Below are positions 45,470 to 56,275 of a stretch of 64,000 nucleotides of DNA, one piece after another (position 1 is the first letter of the stretch; the number at the start of each line of letters is the position of its first letter). Made by a program: the position numbers and the translations under genes. The DNA is from Phanerochaete sordida (lineage: Eukaryota; Basidiomycota; Agaricomycetes; Polyporales; Phanerochaetaceae), in the NCBI GenBank assembly GCA_019973155.2, contig BPQB01000002.1, positions 1,508,135 to 1,572,134 of the forward strand, in the 5' to 3' direction. The notes below the pieces were generated by a model that was not told the DNA's origin, made no database searches, and saw only the letters and a list, made by a program, of their open reading frames with translations.

Positions 45470-47819
45470 ACAACCTCACGCTCGAGCTGCAGGCCATTGT
45501 CAGCAGGTGCAGCAGCCCGGAACTTCTGTGTCTTCATGACTCCTGGACAGCCAGGCCATCACAAAAGGAGAAGGCGCGGGTGTTCCAGACACTTGACACG
45601 GTCACTGAAGGCTTCCGCCCACAGCCCGTTCGGTGGAGGCGGCAAGTCAGGCTTGGATCAGTGCCTGCCCGGGAAGATCACATCCAGCAGGTCATATTGA
45701 AGGCGCAGGGCACACTGATCCCTTCGCAGAACCATACGAGCGTCGAGCTCACATATCTCCACGCAAAAAGCAACTTCTGCCATCTCCCACGCAATTTTAC
45801 GGATGATGTCGGCAGCGAGAGGCAGATTGTCAGCCCAAGCGGCTGCGCTATCCAGCAGGTAGACGGTCCCTTACTAGACAAAGCTTGAGATAGGCTCAAC
45901 CCGTAGCTTGAGCGGCTGCTGAAAGCCGAGGAGGGCAGTGAAGTAGGCACAGACCGCCTCCTTCTGCTGATAACGCTTCTGCGCCGCCTCCTTCCTCTTG
46001 ATTGCCTGCGACAACAAAGTTGAACTTGTTTTGGCAATGCCGCCAGCGGCCGCGCTCTTTGAGGTGCTTGCTGGAGTCCTTTGTCCCTCGCTGACTTGCT
46101 TCTCGTCTTCAGACTGCTCGGGGAACCGCGCGAGGAGCGTGCGCCAGGTCTTCTGAGTGGCGTGCAAGTGGAGAGTCGCACGACCGAGAAGCCCAAAGAG
46201 AGGCATCCGGATGGTCATCCAATTGGAGATGTACACCATCAGCCGCAGCTTGTTCTGTGGCATGACGAACATCTCAGGCTCAGGGAACCACAGGCCAACG
46301 AGACTTTTGCAGGGCTTCGAGACGTTCAGCGTATCAAGGGCCTCCTGCCACACTGCGAGTCTGGCCGGGAGGAGTTCGTGGTCTAGCGCCTTGAAACGCT
46401 CGAGGGCCTGCACGCGTTGAGCTGGACAAAACCTTAGCACATGTACAGCATAGCACGGACGTATTACTCACTAGCTTTGCCCTTGCCTTTGCGCCCTCTG
46501 TTCTCTTCCTCCACCTTCTCGTCATCGAGGCCGAACACAGCCGGCAAGGCGATGTGTTCGATATTGAGAATGGCCTCGGATTCTTCCACGATTGCAGCGA
46601 GATGTGCGTCGCCGGCGAGGACTTTGCATCTGACATCGCCGCCAACAATGGCGAGATCTTAGACGTCATTGGTAGGCTGCGTGAAGGGCACGAGTGACCG
46701 TCCCTCAATCTGAATGTTGCCGACCATATATGTGGCGGATCTGAACGTACCACACAGGTACACCTGCAGCGTATAGCTGCTGTGCGACAGACTGGTCAGT
46801 GCAAAATGCACCCATAACGCCGCAGCCTTTAATCTCTCGCTCGAGGGAGGGTTGCGCTGTGTTACGACGTACCAGCGCATATACGCCCAGCATTCCGCGA
46901 AGCAGCGGTGCACTCGTTCCGCCAGGCTGACAACAGTACGGAAGCTTGAAGGCACCGCGAAGAGGGCGAGTGCATTGCAAGTGGCTGCTTGGAGGCGAAG
47001 AACCTTGTTGACAATGTGGGTTTGTGGAGCAGGGCTGAGGCATTAGAATTGCTTGACCTCGTAGTCCAGGTCTTCGACAGTCATGCAAAAAGAGCGAAGT
47101 TTGTGGGACAAGAGATAACCATAAGCCTGGCCACTTTGGTCGTCATTTGCGCGTAAGAAGTCATTGGGGGTTGGCATAATCCAGATGAGTTCACAGGGTG
47201 CCTGGCGTGTGGGGACGCTTGGGGATGAACGCGAGATGAGGGCGCGAGGCGGAGTAGAACTGAGGCCAGTTCAGCGGGTCCTCAACACCGAACCTGCCAT
47301 CTGACCGAAGGGAGAGGTTGACAATGCCAACAATAAGCAATGGGACCCAGGAGACGTTGAGAGCAGTCACGCAGTGGGTATCGTTCTTAGTGAAGGTATG
47401 TGCAAGCCCTCGAGCCCAGCGGAAATTGCGGTGCTCACCCAGAGGGTCGTGGATGTATCTCAAAGAGTTGACTGGTAGCAAGCACATGATGGTGGGAGAA
47501 ACGAGCGAGCTATCCAGCAGAGCAGACGGATTTGTGTGTTCAGGAGGGTCAAATGGACGAAGTATCGAGCTTGTACTGAAGCTATGTCAGCTGAGGTCGT
47601 GTCCGAGGTAACGGCAGTGAGAACATACCTCGATGAGGCCTGCATTGAACACAGGCGATTGCGCCAATATGTGTCCTGCTCAGTATCTCCGGTGCAAGCC
47701 TTCTTCTTGAAGCGTAGACTGGCAAAACGGCTGGGCTCGCGCACAGGCCTTCCAGGTGACGGCTCGCGGTCACGTTGGGCAGGCGGGCCAATAGTCTTGT
47801 TGTCGCAGCGTCGGCTCAT
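45470..47819 (-). CDS. Uncharacterised agaricomycete TE-associated protein family
   Basis: No named domain is known to me, but I recognise the family from repeat-rich agaricomycete regions. Minus-strand segments in order: MSRRCDNKTIGPPAQRDREP from 47,819; ARYFVHLTLLNTQIRLLCWIARSFLPPS; FRWARGLAHTFTKNDTHCVT then LNVSWVPLLIVGIVNLSL; MPTPNDFLRANDDQSGQAYG; LAERVHRCFAECWAYMRWYV; HIALPAVFGLDDEKVEEENRGRKGKGKA; LERFKALDHELLPARLAVWQ with LVGLWFPEPEMF; and a C-terminal stretch ADIIRKIAWEMAEVAFCVEICE followed by LDVIFPGRH. Several introns are needed. An in-frame stop after FTQPTNDV and one after FPGRH suggest decay, unless they lie in introns. Function unknown. Confidence 0.5.
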
Positions 47820-47945
47820 TCCTGTCTTGTAGATGTCGAGGTGATGTCGATTGGGATAGGGAGTGGGGGCTGAGAGCGCCAGTTTGGTGAGGAGGTCGGC
47901 AATGGAGGGACGGTGTTGAGCGAAAGTGAAAACGCAGTCACTCAA

Positions 47946-49070
47946 CGCGAGAGGGCGCCAAAAGTGACCCCCCTCTTTGCGTCAGTCTTGACCTGGGACA
48001 CAGTGGCGGTTGTGGCGGGTGGAGGGCGGGTGGCGGGCAAAGAGCATCGGGGGGTCATCGGGCTTGCAAAGCGGTGGAAGGCAGGCTGCGCAAGTGCGGC
48101 AGTGCAAAAGAAGCACACGCTGCTGTGGGAACTCGGCATATGATCGTCGGGGGTGCCAGACATCGCGTGGCTATCTTCGGCGTCAAGCTTTGCATGGCCC
48201 TTCAAGGCGTCAAGCTTTGCGTGGCCCTTCAAGGCGTCAAGCTTTGCGTGGCCAGCTGGAGCGAGGCTCAACCATGTGGTTTTCCAAACGTGGGAACCGT
48301 TTGGGACCAACCGAGGGCGTAGAACGCCAAACAGCCGCGCCCACCTTCCTCTCACTGCCACCCACGCCCAGCTGCACCTTTGTCGCTTTCGACAGGACTG
48401 AGGTCTCTTCAGACCCACCGCAGCTTGTGCACGCCTATACTCGCACTCTACCTACCTGCTTTCTCTTCGTTTCTGCCGTGCACCATCGCCCAACCACCGC
48501 CTCTCCCTGCCGCCTTGTTGCACCCTTGTTGCTTTCGACGGGGTCAGTAGTCTCTTCAGACTCATTGCAACAGCGTGCGCGCTCTCAACAACATTGACAA
48601 CCCATCTCAGCTGGTGAGTAGTCCTTTTGAGGCCTCTTTTGTTACTGTCACATGTGCGTGCTCGACTTTGGCGCGGCGTGACCGCCCACAAGTGGTTTAC
48701 CAAACTGGGGTCTTGCTGATGCCAGGGTGCTTCAGAGTCTGCTTGGCTTGCGGCGGGAACGTGGAACGTGTGTACAGGACTTCAGCGTGGCGTGACCGCC
48801 TGCAAGTGGTCCGCTAAACTGAAGTCTTGCCGCAACATGGGCCATTGTGCGCCGCTGGATCCCGTTCTGTAGTTGCACGATGTCACAGACTACTCCTTGA
48901 CTTGTACTGATGTAGACCTATCGTAGCCATTCCTGACAAACAGACATGGTCAACGTGAGTCATGAATCACATCCTTGTGAACAGACAGCTAACGGCTTGT
49001 GCAGACAAGGAGTGGGAGGGTCTATATGTGATAAACATCGGCTGAACTTGCAAGCTTTCTGCGGGGCGCA
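47946..49070. other. Intergenic region with short duplications
   Basis: No supported gene. Contains three 27-bp tandem units (48179-48259) and two diverged pairs of duplicated segments: about 48,378-48,425 with 48,528-48,572, and about 48,664-48,720 with 48,782-48,838. Confidence 0.5.
48179..48259. repeat. Three 27-bp tandem repeats
   Basis: Units start GGCGTCAAGCTTTGC. The first two differ at one base; the third diverges at its end. Confidence 0.9.
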
Positions 49071-49638
49071 ATGGAGGCAGAGTTCAACAAAGTTTTCAAC
49101 AACGAAGAAGACGATCTCGACAGCTGGGAGCTGGAGTCAGAGCCCGAAACCCAGTCAGTCCACTTATCACCCCTCTCTTCTCTCCTGTTCTCTCGCACAA
49201 CCTCGCCTACGCCGGCTCGTGTGTCATCTCTACTCCCATCCCGTGTGCCGTCCTCTCGCCCATCCCATGTACCATCCTCTCTCCCATCTTGTGTGACCTT
49301 CCCTCCATCATCTCATGTGCCTTTATCTGAGCCATCCTGCGCGCGCTCGCCTGCACCACAAGCAGGTGCGGAACGCAAAAACCCGCCTAGCCAGCGTGAG
49401 AGCACATCGACGTCGCAGCCCGAGGGCTCTCAAGTGCGTCAGCATGTCTCAGAGGCAAAGCCCAAGCGTGAGAAGACTGAGGCCGATAAGGCGCATTAGC
49501 GCAAGCGGAAGTACATCTACAAGAAGAAGAAGAAGGCCGAGAGACAAGCGCATGACCCCTGCGAGTATCAGCCCTTCGCGCACGTCTTGAAGAAGAAGGC
49601 GCAAGACAGTGTGATCGCCACCGACACCAACACCGCCA

Positions 49639-49970
49639 CATCTGCAAAAAACCATTCTGTGAATTAGCATGAATGAACCGCTAACTTTGCTACTTTTGCT
49701 AATTCTGCTAAAAGTTGCTAATTTGTTGCTAATTTGTGGCTAATGCATATAATTTACTGCTAAACTGTGCCCTTTAAGCTAAGCAATGCAATGCAGAAGT
49801 TATTACCAATGAAATAGCAAAAAATAGCAGTCACATAGCAGCTAATTAGTGCTAATTAGCTATAGTCCTTTCATTAATTCTGCTAATTTTGCTATTTGTG
49901 CTCACTCTGGGTTTATTAGTGCTAATGAGTACTCATTTGTGCGGATTCACAGAATGGGTTTTTGCAGATG
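49639..49970 (+). mobile_element. MITE with CATCTGCAAAAA terminal inverted repeats (copy 2)
   Basis: 332 bp with 26-bp terminal inverted repeats differing at one base (CATCTGCAAAAAACCATTCT...). The interior has many GCTAATT motifs and no coding capacity. It interrupts the presumed N-terminal region of the TET/JBP-like gene and ends TTTTTGCAGATG, again a potential splice acceptor. No clear target duplication. Confidence 0.75.
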
Positions 49971-50149
49971 CACCGCTCTCAGCTTCAGCTCCCCAGTGTA
50001 CGTCGACAAGGTCCTGGGCGTGGGAGATGTCCATTCGGAGCTCAAAGAACAGCTTTGGCTGTGTCACAGTTTTCTAATTCTTTACGGTTTTATTCCTTCA
50101 AGCGCCCTACATGGGGTTAGGGCTAGAGAGCAGGATTAGGATAGACGCA

Positions 50150-50748
50150 CACACGCGCACGCAACACAGTCACATGATGGTCATGTGCTGGGAACGCTCA
50201 GATGGAATTATCTTATCATTCTGTTATCTTATCTGGATTATGGATTAGATAGTGGCATCGGACCAGGGTAGATTAGATAGGAAGGTCTGGAACCTTAGCT
50301 GTGTAAGTAGCATAGTGTAAGCGGTCCGGGATGACTCATCACTCGGCGAGGACACGCCGATTGCTGAGCGTCTTCATCATCATGGAGTAGTCAGCAGGCT
50401 GAGGTAGGACACGTCAGCGCGCGTCAGCCCGACTCAGTGCTCACTAAGCGCTTGCTCAGCGCATAGTGTTAGAGGTCCAGGGTAGTACCAGGGGTCCTCC
50501 CCTTCATGTATATATACCTCTCAGAGCTGGGCTTAAGTCCCCAGCATCATCAATCTCTTCGTCTTCACTTGACACTCGCACTTCACCTTGCACAGTCAAG
50601 CCCACCCCACAAGCTACTACAGGTAAGTAGCGGGGTGATCTTTGACAGGCTGGGGCAAGATGTTGATCGAGTGGGACAGCAGGTACGTCTCTGCTCACTC
50701 TGCGCGTAGCATCGCATTCTGACACTCGAACAACTGTAGTTCGACCGA
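50150..50748 (+). other. Possible solo LTR or promoter-like region
   Basis: About 600 bp with TATATATACCTCTCAGAGCT near 50,508 followed by a pyrimidine-rich leader and a GTAAGT donor-like site near 50,622. This resembles the U3-R layout of fungal LTRs. I could not match ends or a target duplication. Confidence 0.25.
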
Positions 50749-51306
50749 GCACCCTATGGGCCATGCTTGATGCATCAACCAGTGGGTACTCCCACGGTGC
50801 GCGATGCATCAACTGTGGCAAGTGCCTTCAAGGGTAAATTGCGAATAAATGGCGTTTATGTAATTAAAAATAAATGCACTGGAAGGGAATAGAACCCTCA
50901 ACCTTGTGGCCAGCTTACACTAGCACTATCACCATTACCCACTACACTACCAAGGCTTGCAAAGCATTGAGCACACAACGTACATAACCATCTCATTTCC
51001 CCCAATATATAATAACATTCCTAGATAACCTAAAGTCCTAAAACCCTAAAGCCCTAATCCTAACCCGAGATATTCGGCGTAGTTGTCTTCCATTAAAGTT
51101 TCTATAAGCCTTAGTAGTGTAGTGGTCACTAATGCGTTGAACTGACTAGGATGCTGTGGGTTCAATTCTTTGCTTGTGCATTTATTTTTAATGAATTAAA
51201 CGCCATTTATTCGCAATTTACCCTTGAAGGCACTTGCCACAGTTGATGCATCGCGCACCGTGGGAGTACCCACTGGTTGATGCATCAAGTACGGCCCATA
51301 GGGTGC
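50749..51306. mobile_element. 558-bp fold-back element with tRNA-like arms
   Basis: Ends are GCACCCTATGGGCC and its complement. Inverted arms of about 130 bp are nearly identical (share CAACCAGTGGGTACTCCCAC) and continue with weaker similarity into inverted tRNA-like modules (50,880-50,958 minus; 51,105-51,180 plus). No coding capacity. It sits just upstream of the HxD exon of the TET/JBP-like gene. Confidence 0.7.
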
Positions 51307-51738
51307 CCGTGGTCGTCTGTCTCTATAAACTTCCCGCCCAACTCGCACACAAAACTGCACACCGATTCGGGCAATGAGGCAAACGGCATGTGTCCCGTTT
51401 TCGCGCTTGGAACCTACGACTACACCAAGGGTGAGCACCTTGTGCTCCCCGATCTCAACCTCGTCATTTAGTTTCCCCCGGCTGCATCATTTTCATCCCC
51501 TCTGCCACTTTGCGTCATGGCAACATTCCTATCAGGCCTGGTGAGGTGCGTTCATTGTGAACGCTCTATGCCGCTGGCAGCCTCTTCCGTTGGGTCGACT
51601 GGGGCTTCACAAGCATGAAGTCGCTGAGCCAAGACGACCTCGACCTCGAGGAGGCGGGATGCCTGGCGAGATTTAAGGAGGCTCTGACGAAGTTCCCCCA
51701 CATAGACACTCTTCGTTTGCATGTACATCGCTCATAGT

Positions 51739-52038
51739 ATAGGCACTTCTTCACACATACACACAGCCACTCCGCACATTGCTATCTCGACACACACCCA
51801 GCTCCTCCTTAGTAAATGTCGCAGCATCTTGTTTTGTTCACTGACAATTGTATCTTGGTAATTCTCAATGTCACGCATTGTTTAAATCATATTGTAATTG
51901 TGTGCCGGTGAGATATTCAGCACGAAGGCTGTGTGAGAACATCAGTGTAAGTGCTACACGCCGAGCTTGCGTAGTCAGCATCAGCCTTCACTCTACTTTC
52001 ACCGCCAGCATTCTGCCTACGGGCCTTGCTCCTAGACG
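51739..52038. other. Spacer before Plavaka transposase remnant
   Basis: Three hundred bases, AT-richer, with no recognised gene. It may include the 5' end of the Plavaka element. Confidence 0.4.
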
Positions 52039-54440
52039 ATGCCTGAGCTCGAAGTGCAGTGCTTGGGCTGTAGCAAGCTATTCTCAGAGCCGCAGCTGTT
52101 CAATCACTTACAGCAAATGCGAAGAGGCCCGTGCAGAGATGTCTATGTCAAGCTATTGCGCCAGGCAGCCTCTTCATCCCCTCCCCTTTCTGCAAGCCCA
52201 GAGCCCGATAGTGACCCAGGGGCTATGGATCTGAATGAAGACGACACACTGCTCAGAGCAGACGACCTACACCTCGAAGGTCTCGACGTTGAAGATAGCG
52301 GGGTTGTCATCACTGTGGATTAGGAGTTGGCAGAGTTTGAAGAAGACAACTTCGAAGAGGAGGAGGAGATGAATCCAGCTGATGAGGACACTATGTACTT
52401 CTAGTGCGTGCTCAGCTATTCCTCACTATTTGCTTTGTTTATCTGGATTATAATACAGCCATAAGGAAGATGGACGGCAGCCGATGCAGCGTGCTACTCT
52501 GTTGCCCCCACCTTCTATCAATTCAGGCCAGCAAGAGCAGCCAAGTGCAGATACTGAAGACGTTCCTTTGGCCCCTAATGCGGAAGAAGCAGGGCAGTGA
52601 ACACTAGAGGCAAACATTCGCCAACCAACGTACTCTATTCAATATGGTGGCTCTGCTAGTGCATCGATCCCTGCTCCTGTCAATGCTACCCCTTGGGAGA
52701 AGACCAAGCATGGGTTCACAATGTACGGCCCTCCACCAGAAAAGCCTAATGACAATATCTGTGCTTCGTTCGCATCTCGTACAAACTGGCTTTTTGCACA
52801 ATGGGCAAAAATGCGTGGTCCTGGATTCACTGCAATGACTGAGCTGCTCAGCATTCCTCTTGTAAGTGTGGATTAATTGCATAAGTATTGCTCTAATGCA
52901 TATGGTGTGGTAGATGAAGGAGAAGCTTAGGCTCTTGTAAGGTAGCGCAGAAGAGCTCAATTGCATTATTGATACAAGGCTACACAGTCAAGCTTTGCGG
53001 TCCAAGCGGGCAAAGGTCGAAATGGCCGGCGAGTCCTTTGACCTTTATTTCCGTGATATTCTGGAGTGCGTTCGTGCACTTTACGGAAATCCGGAATTTG
53101 CCCGCTATCTTGTTTTTTAGCCTGAAAAGGTTTACTCTGAGGCAAATGATGAACGCCTTTACCACAACATGTACACAGGTACATGGTAGTGGGCCACACA
53201 GGTGCGCATTTTTAAATCATTAATTTCAAGTTGCGCTGAATCAATTCAAATTATGGAAAAAGCTTGAGAAAGAAAAGCCAGGTGCTACCATCATCCGTTT
53301 GATCATTTCCTTGGACAAGACACAGGTTACAACCTTTGGAAACAAATCTGCATATCCCGTCTATCTCACGATTGGCAATCTCCCCAAGGAGATCTGGCTC
53401 AAGCCCTCGCACCAAGGCCAAATGCTACTAGCCTATCTACCCACTACACATCTCAACCACATTTCCAACAAGGCAGCACGTCGCCGCATTGTTCTCAACG
53501 TTTTTCACAAGTGCCTTCGCATGATCACTGAGCCTTTAAAGACTGCAGGCCTTGACAGCATGCCTATCGCTAGTGGAGACGGTGTCTGGCGCCGAGGTCA
53601 CCCTATCTATGCTGTCCATGTCGGAGATTATCCAGAGCAGGCCACCGTTGCTGGCTGCAAGTCAGGCAAATGCCCGCAGTGCGATGCATTAAGACTCGAG
53701 CTTGGCATCTTGGGCTCGTACACTTTTCGTGACCTGGAGATTATTCTTGCTGCACACGCCAAATACGAGACAGACCCTGCAGACTTTGCAAAAGCATGCT
53801 GTGAGGCCGGCGTCAAAGCTATTATCCATTCGTTCTGGGAACATCTTCCGTACTACAACATTTTCCAGTCCATCATGCCCGATATCCTTCACCAGATCCT
53901 TCAGGGCATGCTCAAGCACCTCGTCATATGTATCAAGACAGCATATAGCACAGCTGAGCTGGACGCTCGCTGCAAAGCGCTGCCACACAACAGCCATGTG
54001 CGCCACTTTTTCCATGAAATTTCTCCCCTCTCCCGTGTCACAGGCAAGGAGCACTATGGCGAGGCCCGCGTTCTGCTGGGTTTCATAATCGGCATACGCC
54101 TTCCTAATGGCATGTTCAATGCTCGCTTACTCAAGGCTACACGAGGGATGCTGGATTTTCTTTTTCTTTCCCAATACCCTGTCCCGTCCGACAGCACTCT
54201 ACAGCGTCTCAAAGATGCCTTAACGGTGTTTCATGATGACAAGCAAATATTTGTTGATCTGGGCATTCGAAAGGACTTCAACTTCCTCAAGCTTCTTTGT
54301 CCCACTACGTCCCCAACATGAAGTGGAAAGGCAGCGCTGACAACTTTGACACTGCGTATGCTGAGCGTCTTCACATTGATCTCACCAAGGATGCCTATGA
54401 AGCCAGCAATCTTTGCACAAGTTTGAGCCTGGACTTCAGC
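52039..54440 (+). pseudogene. Plavaka-type (CACTA-like) transposase remnant
   Basis: Starts MPELEVQCLGCSKLFSEPQLFNHL, a Cys/His finger, followed by an acidic region with TAG at 52321. Pieces in shifting frames give CASFASRTNWLFAQWAKMRGPG and FDLYFRDILECVRALYGNPE. The long frame 53299-54321 reads IISLDKTQVTTFGNKSAYPVYLTIGNLPKEI, LPTTHLNHISNKAARRR, SGDGVWRRGHPIYAVHVGDYPEQ, MPDILHQILQGMLKHLV and SRVTGKEHYGEARVLLGFII. After a frameshift near 54,295 it continues HYVPNMKWKGSADNFDTAYAERLHIDLTKDAYEASN and then stops matching. This is the conserved order of Plavaka transposases of agaricomycetes. Multiple stops and a missing C-terminus make it inactive. Confidence 0.85.
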
Positions 54441-55143
54441 AGCACGTTCCTTATCAGCTGCTACACGGGAGATTTATCCTAGTGTTCCTGCCGAGAACAG
54501 TCATTGGGAACAGGTCTAGAAACAGGCGAAGAAACAGCTTGCCTGTTCCGGACTGGAGCAGTATACATATTTTTGCATGAAACAGGTTCAGAAACATTAC
54601 CTGTGTTTCTTGTCCTGCTTCGGTCAGGATCAGCATTTATGTTCCCAAGAGGAACAGCTGCACGCGATAGCTGTTCCTGTCAGAAACGGGCGAAATGTTC
54701 CACGACGAAACAGGAGCGCTTATATGCTATATCCGGACTACTATCTGCTAAATCCCAGCGAGTATGTGCTAAATCCGTGTCGAAACAGCCTGCGTGGTCT
54801 CGATGGGAGCAGATTGGCTGTTTCTGTGGCTGTTTCTGGCGGGGACATGTCCGATGTCAGTGTTCCTTGCCGAAACATCAATACTGTTCTTATACGGATC
54901 AGGTCAAGGAGCACGCGAGATGTTTTCACACCTGATTCCAGCAGGAACATTTGTACTGTTCTATTCCGGAACAGGCAGGCTGTTCCTCTCAATCTGTTCC
55001 AAGGGAGTGTTTCCGGCGGGAACACTAGGACAAATCTCCCGTGCTAGAGCCTCCTTCTCCATCTGCACCTCTTGCAAAGAGCGTCGAGGCTTGGTCATGT
55101 CAGGAAGGCCAGGGTGGGCATTCTGATTTTTAGCTCGTGTCAT
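54410..55143 (-). pseudogene. Coiled-coil N-terminal ORF split by a CACTA-type MITE
   Basis: The minus strand reads MTKPRRSLQEVQMEKEALA up to the MITE at 55,043. If the MITE and one target copy are skipped, it continues in frame ADKERAAEVQAQTCAKIA from 54,460 leftwards. The KxS(L)xEVQxEK pattern resembles N-termini of agaricomycete TE-associated ORFs. Only this fragment is visible; it runs into the degraded Plavaka end. Product and function unknown. Confidence 0.4.
54461..55046. mobile_element. CACTA-type MITE (580 bp) with 3-bp target duplication CTA
   Basis: Element 54464-55043. Terminal inverted repeats of about 36 bp start CACGGGAGATTT and differ at about four positions. Flanked by CTA on both sides (54461-54463, 55044-55046). 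The interior is rich in GGAACAG/CTGTTCC motifs, inverted throughout. CAC-start ends and a 3-bp duplication fit the CACTA (EnSpm) superfamily, the same class as the adjacent Plavaka remnant, which could have mobilised it. No transposase inside. Confidence 0.8.
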
Positions 55144-55386
55144 TATCTGCTCAAGAGGTGCAGATACCGCGAATTTTTAGTAGTGGATGGACGAGAAGGC
55201 ATTGTGACGAGGATGAAGGAGGAGGAAGGTGCGTTGTGACGCAACAAGGTGCAAAGTTTGAGAAGGCTGACTCAGCTGCCTATCCGATCTGCCCACAGAG
55301 CTCACTCAATCTCTTTGTCAAGGCTCAACACCTTGGTTGGACCTTCCCTCGATTTCTGAGACTTCCTCCTGCGCTGTACGTCTAAT

Positions 55387-55600
55387 ATGGGACAGCGAAA
55401 ATCCTTCAAGTCTCGTCATGTACCTTGTCCTGAATGCAATCGCTCCGGTCTCTTCCGCCATATTCTACAAAAGCACCAGACTCAACGTCCCGAGAATATA
55501 CCTGCTGAAGAGCCCATTCAAGCCGACGTACCTCCTAAACCAGATGTCGAGCAAGAACCATTCACCACTAACGCTCTGGCAGCTACAGTAACTAGAGGGT
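55387..55600 (+). pseudogene. N-terminal fragment of a second Plavaka-like ORF
   Basis: Encodes MGQRKSFKSRHVPCPECNRSGLFRHILQKH, a zinc-finger-like start (CPxC...HxxxxH), then a Pro/Glu-rich stretch. Such starts are common in Plavaka-type transposons. It is cut off after about 65 residues. Confidence 0.4.
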
Positions 55601-55712
55601 GTGCATGCCTACACAGTCGTCCATGTCTACACAGTCTACACACAATAAAGATGCCAGTCATAGCGAACAGCATACAGTTTCTTGTGGGCCTCCGTGTTGG
55701 AGTGCGTGCTGT

Positions 55713-56271
55713 TACTGTGGTTCCTGAAAAGAATGGGAATCGGCGCGCGAAGCGCGACGCCTTCGACGAAAAGGGAACGCCGAATGCGGAAGGCCCCACC
55801 CCTTGGCGCCCAGTGTCCTGCTCAGCGGAGGTTGTCTCGCGCACCCTCTGCCGCAGTTTCACCATCCAGATAAAATGTGGAATATAATATCGTTGGTAGG
55901 ACACACTCTATAATACCTCGTTGTGCTCTCAGAAGTGTATCCAGCTTGTTTTGACTCGTTCTACACGGTTTCTAACCCGAGTTTGACAGAACAAGGACTG
56001 ATTTGTGACTGACCATTCTCTAGCAAGCTCGCCCTAGGGTCACACAGCTGCAAAATGCAGCCAAATTGTCGGAGATGATATTGAGTACATATACTCTAGC
56101 TCTACACATCGCTTTGGACAGCGAAGGAGGTCCTGAAGCGCTCCTGGATGCGCTCCGGTCATGTCTGGACCTGGGCGCCAAGGGGTGAGGCCTTCCGCAT
56201 TCGGCGTTCCCTTTTCGTCGAAGGCGTCGCGCTTCGCGCGCCGGTTCCCATTCTTTTCAGGAACCACAGTA
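55713..56271. mobile_element. Element with 100-bp inverted repeats
   Basis: Arms 55713-55812 and 56172-56271 are inverted copies with two mismatches in 100 bp. The outer ends are TA followed by CTGTGGTTCCTG, so a TA target site (Tc1/mariner-like) is possible. The arms are GC-rich, with an internal palindrome CGCGCGAAGCGCG-like region. The interior of 359 bp has no recognised gene. Confidence 0.75.
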
Positions 56272-56275
56272 TTGT

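Larger units (their letters stand above)
49071..51738 (+). pseudogene. TET/JBP-like 2OG-Fe(II) dioxygenase pseudogene
   Basis: The C-terminal part (51,307-51,738) encodes SSVSINFPPNSHTKLHTDSG, CPVFALGTYDYTKGEHLVLPDLNLVI, then GCIIFIPSATLRHGNIPIRPGE and AAGSLFRWVDWGFTSMKSL. This matches the agaricomycete-expanded 2OG-Fe(II) oxygenase family related to TET/JBP. The HxD (HTD, 51358-51366), distal H (LRHGN) and the Arg after it are present. The gene is broken: TAG at 51469 replaces the expected residue before FPP, followed by a one-base frameshift at CCCCCGGCTGC. An N-terminal segment (MEAEFNKVFNNEEDDLDSWE ... KKKKAERQAHDPCEYQPFAH) probably belongs to the same gene and has TAG at 49497. A MITE (49639-49970) and a fold-back element (50749-51306) lie within. 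Active members of the group oxidise methylated bases in DNA; this copy cannot. Confidence 0.6.

Noticed and set aside
53299..54321. Intact transposase gene
   Set aside because: Long open frame but frameshifted at its end, with stops upstream and no C-terminal part. Treated as a pseudogene.
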